Below are positions 21,379-32,821 of a DNA stretch of 64,000 nt, piece after piece. The notes beneath the pieces were generated by a model that was not told where the DNA came from, searched no databases, and was given only the letters and a program-made list of their open reading frames with translations. The DNA is from Lactarius indigo (taxonomy: Eukaryota > Basidiomycota > Agaricomycetes > Russulales > Russulaceae), in NCBI GenBank assembly GCA_025766275.1, contig JAFKAC010000021.1, forward strand, positions 620,001-684,000. The letters run 5' to 3'. Numbering within the stretch: the stretch's first letter is position 1; each line of letters opens with the position of its first letter. The position numbers and the translations under genes are program-made.

Positions 21379-22993
21379 ATGTCTCATTTTGTCCAACTAT
21401 CTGTTCGGGACGCCCAGCAAAGCATAAGCGAAGTCAGGGCCCCAGGGATCGTTGGACTTTTTGTCCAGGGGTTTCAAACTGGTCTTGTCGTCTCGCAGTT
21501 GGTTCAATGGCTTAACCTCGAACGAAGGGAGAGCACCTCGATGATGGCCCTCGTTGTGTTCGTCACCGCCATCGGTTTGTCAGTCTTTACCCACCCCTAC
21601 TGCTTAGAGTGCTATCGGCTGAGTTATTTTGTCTCACCCGGTGATGCATGTAGGTTAGAGACGGGTATATGCTTTGCGTCTGTGTGGCGGATTTACGTTC
21701 GCAATTTCGGACAGTTTGTGAGGGTCTCCTAGCCCAATGCTGACCTGAGAGGTTTGTTCATCGTGTCTGCGTCTTAGATTTATCCCCACTGGATCGACTG
21801 CGTCCATGTAGTGCTCGTGTGTGAACTTTCTGTAGCATACTGGGGTCACGGTTTTTCTGACTATCCTCGGTCCTGGCCAACAGTCAACTCTCACAGCGGC
21901 ACCTATTCAGGCTCTCTTTATTTGGCGTTGTTATCATGTTCGTTCCTGGTTTTCTGTCATACATTTTGAAACCCATCCTTCGCAGATTCTAAAAAAGAGG
22001 ATATACGTGATAGTAAGTTTGGCCTCCCATATAACAGAGTCACCTGTACCTTTCACCCGGGTTCGCAGATCCCTCTCGTCTTAGCATTGATTAGTTCCAT
22101 CATCTTGTCAGCCTGGGTTACCGTATATCTCTTTCGCCGCCGCCTCTCTCCTCCCAACCCGGCTCGCCCTGAGGACTATCATCCTGCAGCGACTTCGATA
22201 TGGTGGCCTTGTGAGAGATCTCAATAGTCGTGACAGACTGTAGCTTACAATGGTGTTGCATATGCAGTCGTTGCGTGTATCACTGTCCCTGCTGGTAAGA
22301 TCCCCCCTCTCTACTACGGCCTATCACCATCAATACTACTTATCATTGGATGCAGCCCTAGATGTCGTTATCACTAGTATCCGTACGTCGGTTTCGTAAC
22401 TATCCTAACACATTCAGCTCAACAATATCCTCGTGTATGTGATAGTGCTTTACTCTCTGATTACGTTCTTGAGACGTATCCATACGGAACAATTACGTGG
22501 AGTACGTCACCCGTACGTCTCGGTCATCCACGTGATTGAAATAGTGAGCAGCGAATCGTACGCTTCATCATTGTTGTGTGGCAAGCTGCCATTCCGCCCG
22601 GTCTCTGTGCCGTTACTCTTGTGATCAAGTACATGGTCTTTACCGAGACGCACCCGGTGTGTTGCTTCGCGCTTACTCTTGCCCACAATAGGTCCTGACT
22701 GAAAGCCGGGTCCTGCACGTAGGGACAGCAACAGAACTGGTACGGCACAATTCAGGCTATGCTAGGCAAACTTTATATATTGTCCCTATTTTATACACTG
22801 TAAGCTTCCACCTCCGTGACCGTGACCCTGATTCCCAAGCTCTTTGCATGACAGCAATAATCGCATCGACTTCACTCATAGGCTACCCGTGACGTACACT
22901 TCGACAGTGGACCCGTTGTCGCTCGAGAGTGCGAGTTCGCCCGCGCAGCGATGCGTTTATTCTTTACACTTTCCTGAAACGGAGGGATGTTGA
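21379..22993 (+). CDS. DUF6534-like predicted seven-TM protein, paralogue A
   Basis: First and most divergent of four same-strand paralogues. The protein starts MSHFVQLSVRD and runs into the family block APGIVGLFVQGFQTGLVVSQ. Then come a short exon with CFASVWRIYVRNFGQF, an exon containing PIQALFIWRCYHV (compare the WR-containing loop of DUF6534-type proteins), IPLVLALISSIILSAW, and a late segment NWYGTIQAMLGKLYILSLFY followed by LNNR. The tail continues LPVTYTSTVDPLSL and stops at 22991-22993. Exons are small and separated by 50-70 nt introns. Membrane topology is inferred from hydrophobic segments. The DUF6534 assignment rests on remembered pattern, not a search, and biological function is unknown for the family. 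Confidence 0.62.
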
Positions 22994-24298
22994 CAATTCG
23001 CACTACGCCCTCGCTAACTATAATACCTGATTGAATACCGGCCCCTTATGTGCTCTACAGTTCGGAGATGCACCACAGCTCAATGCTCCTACAAGTCCTT
23101 ACATTTGATTTGGTTTTGGTAGGAAATGTCGCATAGATCGACCTAGCTGTCAAAGAGCAGGGCGGGGTTTTCTCCATGTAAGATGTCTGTAGGAGCGCGG
23201 TATCAAAATTATATCGAAGACCGTGCAAAGTGCAATACAGTGGCAACAGTCCAATGAAGACGAACCCAGAGAACACGTTTTCTTGTTGACAACTACTACA
23301 CACCAGGGGGTGAACCTAGGGGGGGTCCAGGCCCGGTCCAGAGAAGCACGAACGAAGTCCCTGGCAAGGTCCCGGTGTTATAGCCTGTGCTCTGATGACC
23401 TCAAGCGTGGCTGATCCCTGCCATGGTGGTACAAGCAATTTCTATCAGTTGGCCCGCAGGTTGACAACGTGAGGCTTGACCATTCGAAAGTTGGTGTAGA
23501 CGAACTGTGCAGTTATAAATGATAGCCAGTGATTGAATCACAAATAACCCGGGACAAAAGAGCACGGTTTGGTTGGCTTTTATACATCGTGATAGGACGC
23601 CGGTGCTACTAGTAGTGACACCGGCAATGGCTTCTGATATCCCTTAGACTGCCTGCATCAGACCTGTAATCACAAGCTGGCCGGCCGTCCGCCTAGCCTT
23701 GCCTGTAAGCGATGGCAGATTCAAATACGATCGTGATTTGCCTAGTTCCACTGAACTAGTGCTGGGTGATCATAGGGAAACAAATTTGCGCCGTTTGAAT
23801 TCCTTTGGCGGAGGCAATGACGAAGAATCCCCCCAGTCCCAGGTGTTTCGGACCAGAACCGCTTGGCATGACACGTGTTTTAGTTTTTGGGCACCGGCGG
23901 CCATGACGGCGCTGCCCCTGGTGTTTTTAGGTTCTTCCCGTTCGGATGGACCCTGTTTTAATTCACCGTGGGCATTTCGCAATGCGCTCCAATTCAGTTG
24001 CAGAAGTCTGACCAATCAGATTTCGGGATTCATCAGATAGGCGGTTGAATTGGATATGCCCACAATGGTTGTCACTCGGCCGTATCCCTCTTGGTGCAGT
24101 TGCGCTTGCTCGGGTTCTCTATGTCTACGAAACTAATTTACAAGCAACGCCGCTTTTCCTATCTCATCATATATATATCACGTCGGCTTTTATGGCCTGG
24201 CGTTTCCTGTGTATCACCTTTTACTTCCCCTCGTGCGTAGCGTGTACGTTCGAACGGCTGCCCTGTAGTATTTGCTAGCCTGAGTGCCAGTGGTTGTC
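22994..24298. other. Intergenic; promoter of 7TM copy B
   Basis: The stretch 23690-24290 resembles the upstream regions of copies C and D (shared phrases such as CCCGTTCGGATGGACCCTGT and ACTAATTT, and a TATA-like ATATATAT near 24170). The rest shows nothing supportable. Confidence 0.4.
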
Positions 24299-25968
24299 AT
24301 GCTTAACCTATCTACCACTGCTCCGTGGGACGCTTCCGGACTACGAAGTCGGGTCAACGTTTTTGGCCCCGGTATCGTTGGTCTCTTCGTTCAAGGAATC
24401 GAAGCCGGCATGGTTTTCTCTCAGCTCGCGACATGGCTGTTTCTTCCAGGGCGTACCGAACATCGCTTCGTCACCGTCCTGACCATATTCATAACTACAA
24501 TTGGATTGTGGGCACTTTGGTCACTTTTTTACGCCCGTTTGACCTTTTTCTCATCGTTGCAAAGCGTAGAAACGGCCGTATACTTCTTCTCCATTTGGCG
24601 AATCTACGTTAAGAACTTCGGGGAACCAGTGCGTGGAATTGTCCCTGCCGGATCGTGTAACATTCTGACCATATAAACCCTAGTTAGTCTCAAGTTGGAC
24701 CGAAAGAGTCCACATGATTTTTGTTTGTTACCCCTCACGAGTCATTATCGACCTCATACGAACGTCACCTTCAGACAGTGCTCATATCCATCCCCGTTCA
24801 ATCGCTGCTAATCTGGCGCTGTTATTACGTGCGTTTTCCCTCCATCCCACGGTTCTCTTCTTGATGACCTACACGGACCAGATCCTGGAAAGGAACGTGT
24901 ATTTGATTGTTAGTTTGACGGCCGTAGCGGGATGAGAATGATGCACTGAATTAGGTTTTCAACGTAGATACCACTTCTTTTGCTTCTGCTGGGTTCGGTT
25001 GGGCTGGCCATTTTCGATACTCTCGAGCTGTTTATACCCAGGTTCGGTGGGGGCCAGCCGAGCCGCACACCCGTGTTCTGGTCTTGTGAGAAAATGGCCT
25101 CTTCCTCTTCTCATGACCCTTTCTGACATGACCCTCAGTTCTCTTATATAGCGCATTCTCTTCGAGTGAGATGAATCTTCGTCCAGGAAATATTTCGAAG
25201 CACCTGATACACCCCTCTTAGTCTTGGACATCATTCTTAGTAGCATCTGTGAGCCTCGCGCATTTGGTTCCTGGGAAAGTGGCCCTTCATGACTTATTCG
25301 GGCGAACGTTCAGTGTTCTATTACCTTACTCAGTCGAGGAAGCGGATATATGTAGACCACGCGGTCCAGGTGCGTGTTGCGATACCCGTGTCAGCGGTAT
25401 CCCCAGTGTGGCTCAAGGGGTTTTTTTTTTGCTAAGTGGATCTCTCGTCACATTGTTATCGTGTGGCAATCGGTTATCCCGCCAACTGTTTGCACCCTTG
25501 GTATTTCTATATTATACGGCGTATCGCGCCACCTGTATCCGGTGCGTTCCTTTGTGCTCTTCCTTTTGTTGTGGTGTGTCAGATCAGCGCGACTGACCGG
25601 TGCACCACTGACACCCAGGGACCTGGGTTAATGTGGTACCCAACTCTCCAGGCGGTGATCGGGAAGCTTTATGTTCTTTCACACTTTTACAACATGTACG
25701 TTGTACCTCCTCTGGCTCCAATCATGTTTTACCACCTTGTTGCCGGTTTCGCAGCAATTCTCGTACGCAGTTTGTTGGTGAACAAGAGCAACCATCGACG
25801 TACGTTTCGGCGCTCACAGTGCCAGCGCTCCATGGGATAAGCACCACACACAACGCCCCTGAAGGGCACTCACTGGGACTCTACTCCGATTCCTTTGAAC
25901 GTGAAAACGGTGCGCAGCCATACAGCATCAGCATTGCAGGCATACATACTAATGTACAGTACGTTTAG
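24299..25968 (+). CDS. DUF6534-like predicted seven-TM protein, paralogue B (possible frameshift)
   Basis: Same architecture as A, C and D. The ATG at 24299 gives MLNLSTTAPWDASGLRSRVN, then GPGIVGLFVQGIEAGMVFSQ and LPGRTEHRF. The second exon gives VETAVYFFSIWRIYVKNFGEP, then PVQSLLIWRCYYV, IPLLLLLLGSVGL, FYYLTQSRKRIYVDHAVQ, KWISRHIVIVWQSVIPPT, MWYPTLQAVIGKLYVLSHFY and NINSRTQFVGEQEQPS, with a stop at 25968. Introns align with those of C and D. One break is visible: the exon before KWISR starts in a run of ten T (25431-25440) whose length puts it out of frame relative to C and D. This is either a real frameshift or a homopolymer base-calling error. Confidence 0.58.
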
Positions 25969-27940
25969 AGGGTCGAAAAGGTATTATGGCTCAGAATTAG
26001 AAACTACAGTGCACCCGTACCTCTGGTAGTGTCGAATCTACGAACGGACGGCTTTAACGTCACCGCCTAAACATGGGAGTATGAGGTTTTGCCTCTCCGA
26101 CTCCCATTACAGGTCTGGCTGTGTTCTTATTGTCGGAAGTCGGTCATAGAAAGCACTGGCACCGGAAGTTTAATACACAATTGTTTCTCTAAATATTCAG
26201 CCCCGGAACGAGTACCAAGTGTCTTCAAGTTGATGATTAGAAACACGGATGACTTTGTGTATTCCAGATCTTCCCCAAACTATCAAGCAACCTATACACG
26301 GTTGTGAGTGCCTATTCTATCCCAACAGATCTGTGCGGATCACTAGGATCTGAGGCCTGAGGGTCTGTGTTTTTACTTTTCACTCCTCCCTTCTCTTCCT
26401 TGTCGCACTGTAGTCGAAAATCTCAACAGATTTTAACAAGAATTTTAATTTCTTGTCATGACCTCATATCTATAGATCCTACTACACCTACTATATTTTT
26501 TTGGGCCAAGGACCACGGAAAGAGGACGATCTGAGGCTATTTTAAAATTTGCGTCTGAACAACCACTGGCATTTGCATCCACCTGACACCGCTAATCAGT
26601 GGTTCTGGTCTGCGATAATCGGACTAGAAGGTGAGTACCGCAGGACCGGTGCGTACCAGTAAGTCGGAAAGCCCTCGGTCTGTCCTTGCTCCTTGGGTTT
26701 TGGGTCTGTCAAACGAGCTAACTCCACTCGAAGGAGCAGACTTGGCGCCAGCACATTCTTGTCGCCCAAGGAATCGCCCCTTTGATGACAGCGATCAAGA
26801 CGCTGCCGCCTTTCTGGAGACCCAGGTTCTGCTCTTTCATGTGTGGTAGTATGGGGTACGAATGTAATTATATCATTCCGAAATCGCGAAACCCAGCAAC
26901 TAAGTCCGAGCCGATTCTACGACCAGTGTTCGTATGACATCTCACGCTCAGAAGTCGACGATGTCAAATAAAAATGGTTATTATATAATAGATTTAAACA
27001 ATGCACTTATAAGCTTTTATTTTTGCCTATACCACAAAATAAATAAGATTATTAATCCCAATCACGAAGAATCGAAGATACTGGAACAGATTTGAGATAT
27101 GAGATGTTTTTGATCATTTTTTTCCGGCGTTTTCAAAAGTGTATTTCAACAAAAAAAAACAAGCAAGTAAGCCTCGGGCATTCAGACTTCTACTAATGGG
27201 AGTTCCCGAAACCCCGCCTACCCACCTTGTTTTGGAAAAGCACTCCATCGATCTACTTCAGGTTGTAGATCTGAACACGGCTGTGACTTGTTCGTCCCCT
27301 TTTGACGCCTTGTGATGCGAAAATATCTGGACTAGCGTTCAAGGTCTTTAAGACGATGCGGTCTTCAAGTTGTACAATTTTCTCTGAATTGCTCAGCACC
27401 CCAGAACAAATCTGTGATTTTGATACGTCAACTTCAATGGACCCGGTTACCTTTGCAATCCCACCTTGGGGCCACAAATTTCCGTGGTCTTGTGTCAGCC
27501 TAAAGTTGGCCGCGGCCTCATACCTCATGTGCTTTCGGACGAATCGACTCTCTCCAGCGGTTCCTACTTGCTGGCGTGTCAACGGCGTTATCCTCTTGCC
27601 TACGTCGGGAAAAACAGCTGGAGCTTCTTAGATATAGGATCCGTGACAAATTGACAATGGTAGCCCATCGGAGGTCGAGTCTCTGTTGAAATCGAAGTGC
27701 CGACATACCGCGTTGCGGGTATTGTTTACCATGTCAACATGTCAAGTCCGAGGCTCAAAGTTTCAAGAAATAAGATTGCACTTGCCAGTGCCTACAGTGA
27801 TTGGTACCAGAAGTAGTCACGTCAATCCGGATTCTTGTCTAATGTCACTTGATTTCTAATAGCTTTGTTCTCTTATAAAATGCTAGCAACCACTAGTCAC
27901 TAGTCACCCCTCGACCGTTCTCTTTACACAATCAGTCCGT
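25969..27940. other. Intergenic, about 2 kb, partly AT-rich
   Basis: The first 150 nt correspond to the duplicated 3' flank shared by copies B, C and D. The region 26940-27170 is AT-rich. A minus-strand frame at 27253-27582 has no ATG and no recognisable motif. The last 100 nt are the promoter of the decarboxylase gene (TTATAAAAT near 27875). Confidence 0.4.
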
Positions 27941-30900
27941 ATGGAGTCAAAACCACGCATTCACCCATCAACATCTCCTATTTCCGTAGCCAAATGGCTT
28001 CCCTGTCTCAGCTCGGTTTTCCCATTGAGGGATCGTCATGACACTGCGACTCTGAGATCACGCCCAGCTCACAGCTCGCTGAGAGATGCTCACAATGCGG
28101 CCTGCGCTTGGTTTTTGGGCCCCAAGGCTGAGAACGCCAACTTCTTCACGACGTCTGTGGAAACTATTTTGAATGATGTCATACAGTGCAGGAGAAACTT
28201 CGCCCCAGAAGATAAGGTTTGTATTCGTCTTCTCGATGATAGGCGGCGACCTTATACTCTTGTAGGATTTCGTCGGCACGGAGGCTACCTCCTCACCCGC
28301 TTTCACGAAGAGTATGTCCAAACTGAGGACCTCTGTCACTCTCCTTTCTATGCTACTCCCCCAGCACTGTGTCCCTTTCTATTCGCCCCGGTACATGGCT
28401 CACATGGCGGCTGATGTTTCCATGCCTGCTACCCTTGGATACCTTATGGGACTCATGTACAATCCTAACAATGTCGGCGCCGAGGGTGGTCCTATTACCC
28501 ACGCCATTGAACACGAAGTAGGGCAACAACTCTGCAACATGCTGGGGTTTCATACTCAGCTAGATGACAAGCCACAACAAGGCCGTCCGACAGCATGGGG
28601 ACATATCACCTGTGATGGCTCTGTTGCGAACTTCGAATCGATGTGGTGAGATTTTCAAATTGTTGGTAGCGATACCTCATTGATTGCTGATGTGCCCCTA
28701 CACCAGGGTTGGTGAGCGTTATCGTTCCGTATCTCCGATTGCCTTAGATTCACTTGCACACAGCTCGAAACCTGAAATTTTATCCACTAGCCCTGAAGAG
28801 AGCAGTCAACAATGAGCCGTTCCTTGCGCATGTTGCTGCACATTTTAGGATTAGGCTTTGCACGGGAAAAGAAAAGGTTTTAGCGGAGTGTGACACTTGG
28901 GAACTTCTCAACTTGGCTCCGGACGAGGCAGTCTCTCTCACAGCTCGCATCTCCGAAACATTTGGGCTTTCCACGCCAGCCTTGCAAGCCGTGTTGAGCA
29001 ATTATCTCATTCAAACTACGGGAAAGGACGATCTCGAGAAATATTTCGGGGTTGAGCAGGCGCCACAGTACTTGTGCCCCAGAACTATGCATTACTCGTG
29101 GGCGAAAGGTACAGGTAAGTTATGTGCCCCGGATTTCAGGCTGATGGAGACGAAAACTCACCCAGCTTTGGAAGCAATCACTGGAATAGGATCGACAAAC
29201 ATCGTACGCATCCCCATCGACGAACAAGCGCGAATAGATTGTCAAGCCCTAGATACCCTCCTCGCAGAATGCGTAAAGCATCGCCGGGCAGTATACGCGG
29301 TTGTCGTGATTATGGGCACTACGGAGCATGGTTCTGTTGACCCTCTCTCCGAAATCCTGGCTTTACGGCGGAAGTACCAAGAGTACGGGTTGTCGTTCTT
29401 AATACACGCAGACGCAGCCTGGGGAGGTTACTTTACGTCGATGCTTGTACCAAATCCCGACCTCACAGGCTACGAAAGTCATCGAGATGACCCAACGTTG
29501 TTTGTCAACGCACACACCGTAAACGAATTACGGCATCTACGTTACGCAGACACCGTCACTCTCGACCCTCACAAGAGTGGTTATGCACCGTTTCCCGCAG
29601 GTTCCCTATGTTACCAGGACGGTCGGCTGAGGTACATGGTCACTTGGAACAGTCCTGTCATAGGTTTTGAGGACGAGACTCTAAAGATGGGTGTTTATGG
29701 TATCGAGGGAAGGTATGTCCCAGTGCCATACGGCACACCTCGGTTGCTGAGTGTCAATGTTTCATTTTCGTCAGCAAGCCAGGTGCAGCACCTGTAGCTG
29801 CGTGGCTTGGTCATGAAGTCATCGGTCTTCACAGCAGTGGCTTCGGCTACCTTCTAGGACAATCTGTTTTCGCATCCACGAAGGTAAAGTCCCGTAACCT
29901 CGGTCTACTAATATCGCCATATTTACAAGAAAGTTCTCATCACAAGATGTACGGCCACTGGGCGACGATGTCGCTCGACCACCCGAATCTCCTAGTCGTC
30001 CCCTTCCGAATGTTGCCGAGTGAAATAGGGCCAGACGCATCTGCAGAAAATGTAGAAGCGGAGCGTCGTTACATACGGGACGTTCTCCTCAGGCGCACCC
30101 AGGAGGAGCTTGCCAGCGACCCCGGAGCATGTGGCCTCATGCGTCAAATGGGTTCGGACCTCGTGGTCAACGCCTTTGCATGCAACTTCCGTGTTGACGG
30201 CGTCGTTAATAAAGACATCTCGGAAGCAAACTACCTTAACTCCCGCATTTACAACAGACTTTCGTTCAAATCTATGTCCGAAAAACTCAATGATCAGAAA
30301 GTCATCATCATGTCAAGCATACTGTCACAAGAAGAATACGGAACATGCCTCACAAAGTTCAAGCAACGCATCGGCCTTTGTGGGCAAGAAGACCTCTTCT
30401 TCCTTGTGAATGTCTCCATGTCCCCGTTTACTGCCAACTTCGCCCATGTCCTTGCCAATGCATTTCGCGAGACTGCAGAGGAAGAAGTCAAGGTGTGATG
30501 TAGTTCGTGTAACAGCGATCTTTGGAGTGACCTAATTTTCGCGCGATCAGATATCTGTAGAACGTAACCGACTCGCACCTGCTCGAAGAGCGTTCGTTCT
30601 GCAAGGAAGTGGCCCGATCTACTTGGTCCACATGCCCTATCTTGGTGCAGCAAGTCAGCGTCAACAATGCATCCTAAATGGGGAATTATCGGGTGTTGGT
30701 CTCAAGGCTTATACTGAAGCGAAGAGAGCAGACCCTACGGCTACTTATGTGGCATGCACGTTGAAAGGGGAGGATCTTTCCGCCATTATAAAGCGGAAGT
30801 CCCTCAAGTGTACGATTTCCAAACTGACAGCCAAGGGGTACGTCGTTCATCACTGTGGCTGCGGGCGTTGCTGATGTGACACCTGTAGGATAAGCGCTAT

Positions 30901-31669
30901 CTCAGAGGAGCAGATTACAAATATCACCGTACTCAAATATCGACCACTGAGTTCTCGCTATCTCGATCCAACCTACCCATCAAAAATGCACTTTTACCTT
31001 TACGGTACAGCACGAGAAATGCATATCGATCATGTGCTCCTTCGGGTCCCAAATGCTCAGCTGTCTGCAGGTGAAGTAGTCGTTGAACTTCTGCCAGTGG
31101 AGGGAGACAGATCCGTGTTTGTTGCTGGGCTACAAGGTGGTCTCATCGCGGTAGCAGATGCTATCCCGGAATTCCTAATGCAGCCACTTAACGCAAACAG
31201 TCTCAGGTCCTTCTTCCATCCTGGAGCGAAGCTCGCTGTCTCTATTTACCATGATCATAACGCTACTCAATCCCAAGGTCCCGGCCTTTGTGATCAACTT
31301 GGAGACCCCATCACACGTGGCACAATCACCCTTACTGACCATACTTTTGCTGATGCGTACATGATCAATGTCGGTACTCCCATTGTCGTGCCGCAAGCGC
31401 CGAAGACGAGCCTTGCAATCCCTGAAGCCACACCGTCCTCGCAGGACCACCCACTTTTCCTTGGCTACGGGCCAGGAGGGAAAAGAGAACAGCCTTCATC
31501 CCTAGAAACAGCGAAGATTTGGCGAAATATGTGGAATGAAGCGGTTCTGTCGTCGAACACCGAATCAAGTACAAGTTCGCCCTGGTCCACGCCGTCAGAC
31601 ACAGAGACGAGCGATTACTATTTCCCGAGTCTCGCACAGCTCGGACAATTTCCCTCTTTTCATGGCTAG
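27941..31669 (+). CDS. PLP-dependent aromatic-amino-acid/tyrosine decarboxylase-like enzyme with C-terminal appendage
   Basis: A group II PLP decarboxylase, expected to remove CO2 from an aromatic amino acid in the cytosol. Exon 1 (MESKPRIHPSTSPISVAKWL) gives WFLGPKAENANFF. Then come FYSPRYMAHMAADVSMPATL, YNPNNVGAEGGPITHAIEHE and AWGHITCDGSVANFESMW, close to bacterial tyrosine decarboxylases. Later motifs are HYSWAKGT, GTTEHGSVDPL, HADAAWGGYF (aspartate that contacts the PLP ring) and TLDPHKSGYAPFPAG (lysine for the Schiff base). Beyond the usual end, about 350-400 further residues continue in frame: VERNRLAPARRAFVLQGSGP, a segment from 30890, and the last exon 30986-31669 with AREMHIDHVLLRVPN and a Ser/Thr-rich tail. 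An appendage of this kind is known from the calcium-activatable AAAD of psilocybin mushrooms. A 5-nt micro-exon lies at 28707-28711. One internal junction (about 29883-29950) is uncertain. Confidence 0.85.
28707..28711 (+). other. 5-nt micro-exon in the decarboxylase gene
   Basis: GGTTG lies between two GT-AG introns (28646-28706 and 28712-28763). It is needed to join ...ATG TG to CT CGA AAC in frame, giving M-W-V-A-R-N-L. The enzyme family expects W-x-A-R-N at this place. Skipping it breaks the frame. Confidence 0.7.
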
Positions 31670-32821
31670 TGCATCCTCCGATGGTTTCGCCTTGCTGTAC
31701 TTCCAACAATTCGTGACACTTGCCGCCAGGTGACAAACTGACGACCGTTTCCGGTGCCTTGTAATATGAAATATTATTGATAACGCGTTCTCTCTCGCAA
31801 GTTCATGTGGCCATTGCTGAACGCCTGCTAACTCTGAATTCGTCTTGTGTTTGTTGTAGTCTGATATCATGGTGGAGGGGCGTCGTGACACCCACTGGTA
31901 AATATCGGGTACATCCACCCCTTACCTTACAGTCTCGGTATTCACACTCGTTGTTTTCACATTCCGTTTTGATTCGGGGTTACAGTAATCTTATCTTCAC
32001 ACCGCAGTGACCTGTACGTCACAGATTAGGCTGTTCAAGTTATTGCCAAGTACCTATTAAGTACTGTAGTCCCTGGTGCACTGGCATACCGACTCCTAGT
32101 CTCCTATATCAGGTGCATGTGCCTATTAGGGCTACAGTCCTGATTGTTTCACAATTGCACGATCCGAGAGCAAGTTGGCCTTGCGGGCTGTTTGTCACAG
32201 CCTGGCACAGATAGGTTGAGATAGCCTTGTAATTTGTCAGATAATATCGCCGATGTACTGACAACTTGAAAGGCTTTTCCCAACCTGACTTTGTGAGGTT
32301 TCCTAGGAGTATAAGAGCTGAGGGAGAGGCCTGAGGAAAAACTCAGAAACAGCGCCAAACTGAACTTGCAATTGTGTTCGCCAAAACCAAGGCCAAAATT
32401 GTGTTCTAGACCATGGTGCACCATTCGAATTGCTTTGCGAAGGTACCAAAGGCAAGACTAAAGGCGGGCCCGATTCCAAGGGGGCACGAATCAGAGCCGC
32501 CTGCCGTTGTGGGGCAGATTTTGATTTAGAGTACCAACGGGCAGTGGCCAGGACAGCGGCACCGCCTTGGTCTTGGCCTTGGTTTTTCTAGGTTCAACTC
32601 TTCCCGTTCGAATTGGACCTGTTTTATCACATCACACGGTATCCCCATTGGGCCGTGGCGCTTTCTCAGGTTCGTCACTACGTTTATGACACTAATTTGT
32701 CTGACACTCCGTAACGTCCTCTTCATATATACTGTATATCACATCGGTGTTTGTGGCGTGGTGTGAACCACGCATCGCTTTCTCCCTCCCTTGTACGTTC
32801 GAACGGGTGTCCCGTAAGATT
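31670..32821. other. Intergenic; promoter of 7TM copy C
   Basis: Nothing codes convincingly. From about 32540 onward the sequence parallels the upstream regions of copies B and D, including the TCCCGTTCGAATTGGACCTG phrase, the ACTAATTTGTCT phrase and a TATA-like CATATATACT near 32724. Confidence 0.4.

Noticed and set aside
27253..27582. Minus-strand frame of 109 codons
   Set aside because: It begins with TTG, has no ATG, no family motif and no exon partners; kept only as a note in the intergenic entry.
687..31669. A biosynthetic cluster joining permease, dehydrogenase, hydrolase and decarboxylase
   Set aside because: The genes are many kilobases apart, on both strands, with ordinary genes between; no shared regulatory element seen.
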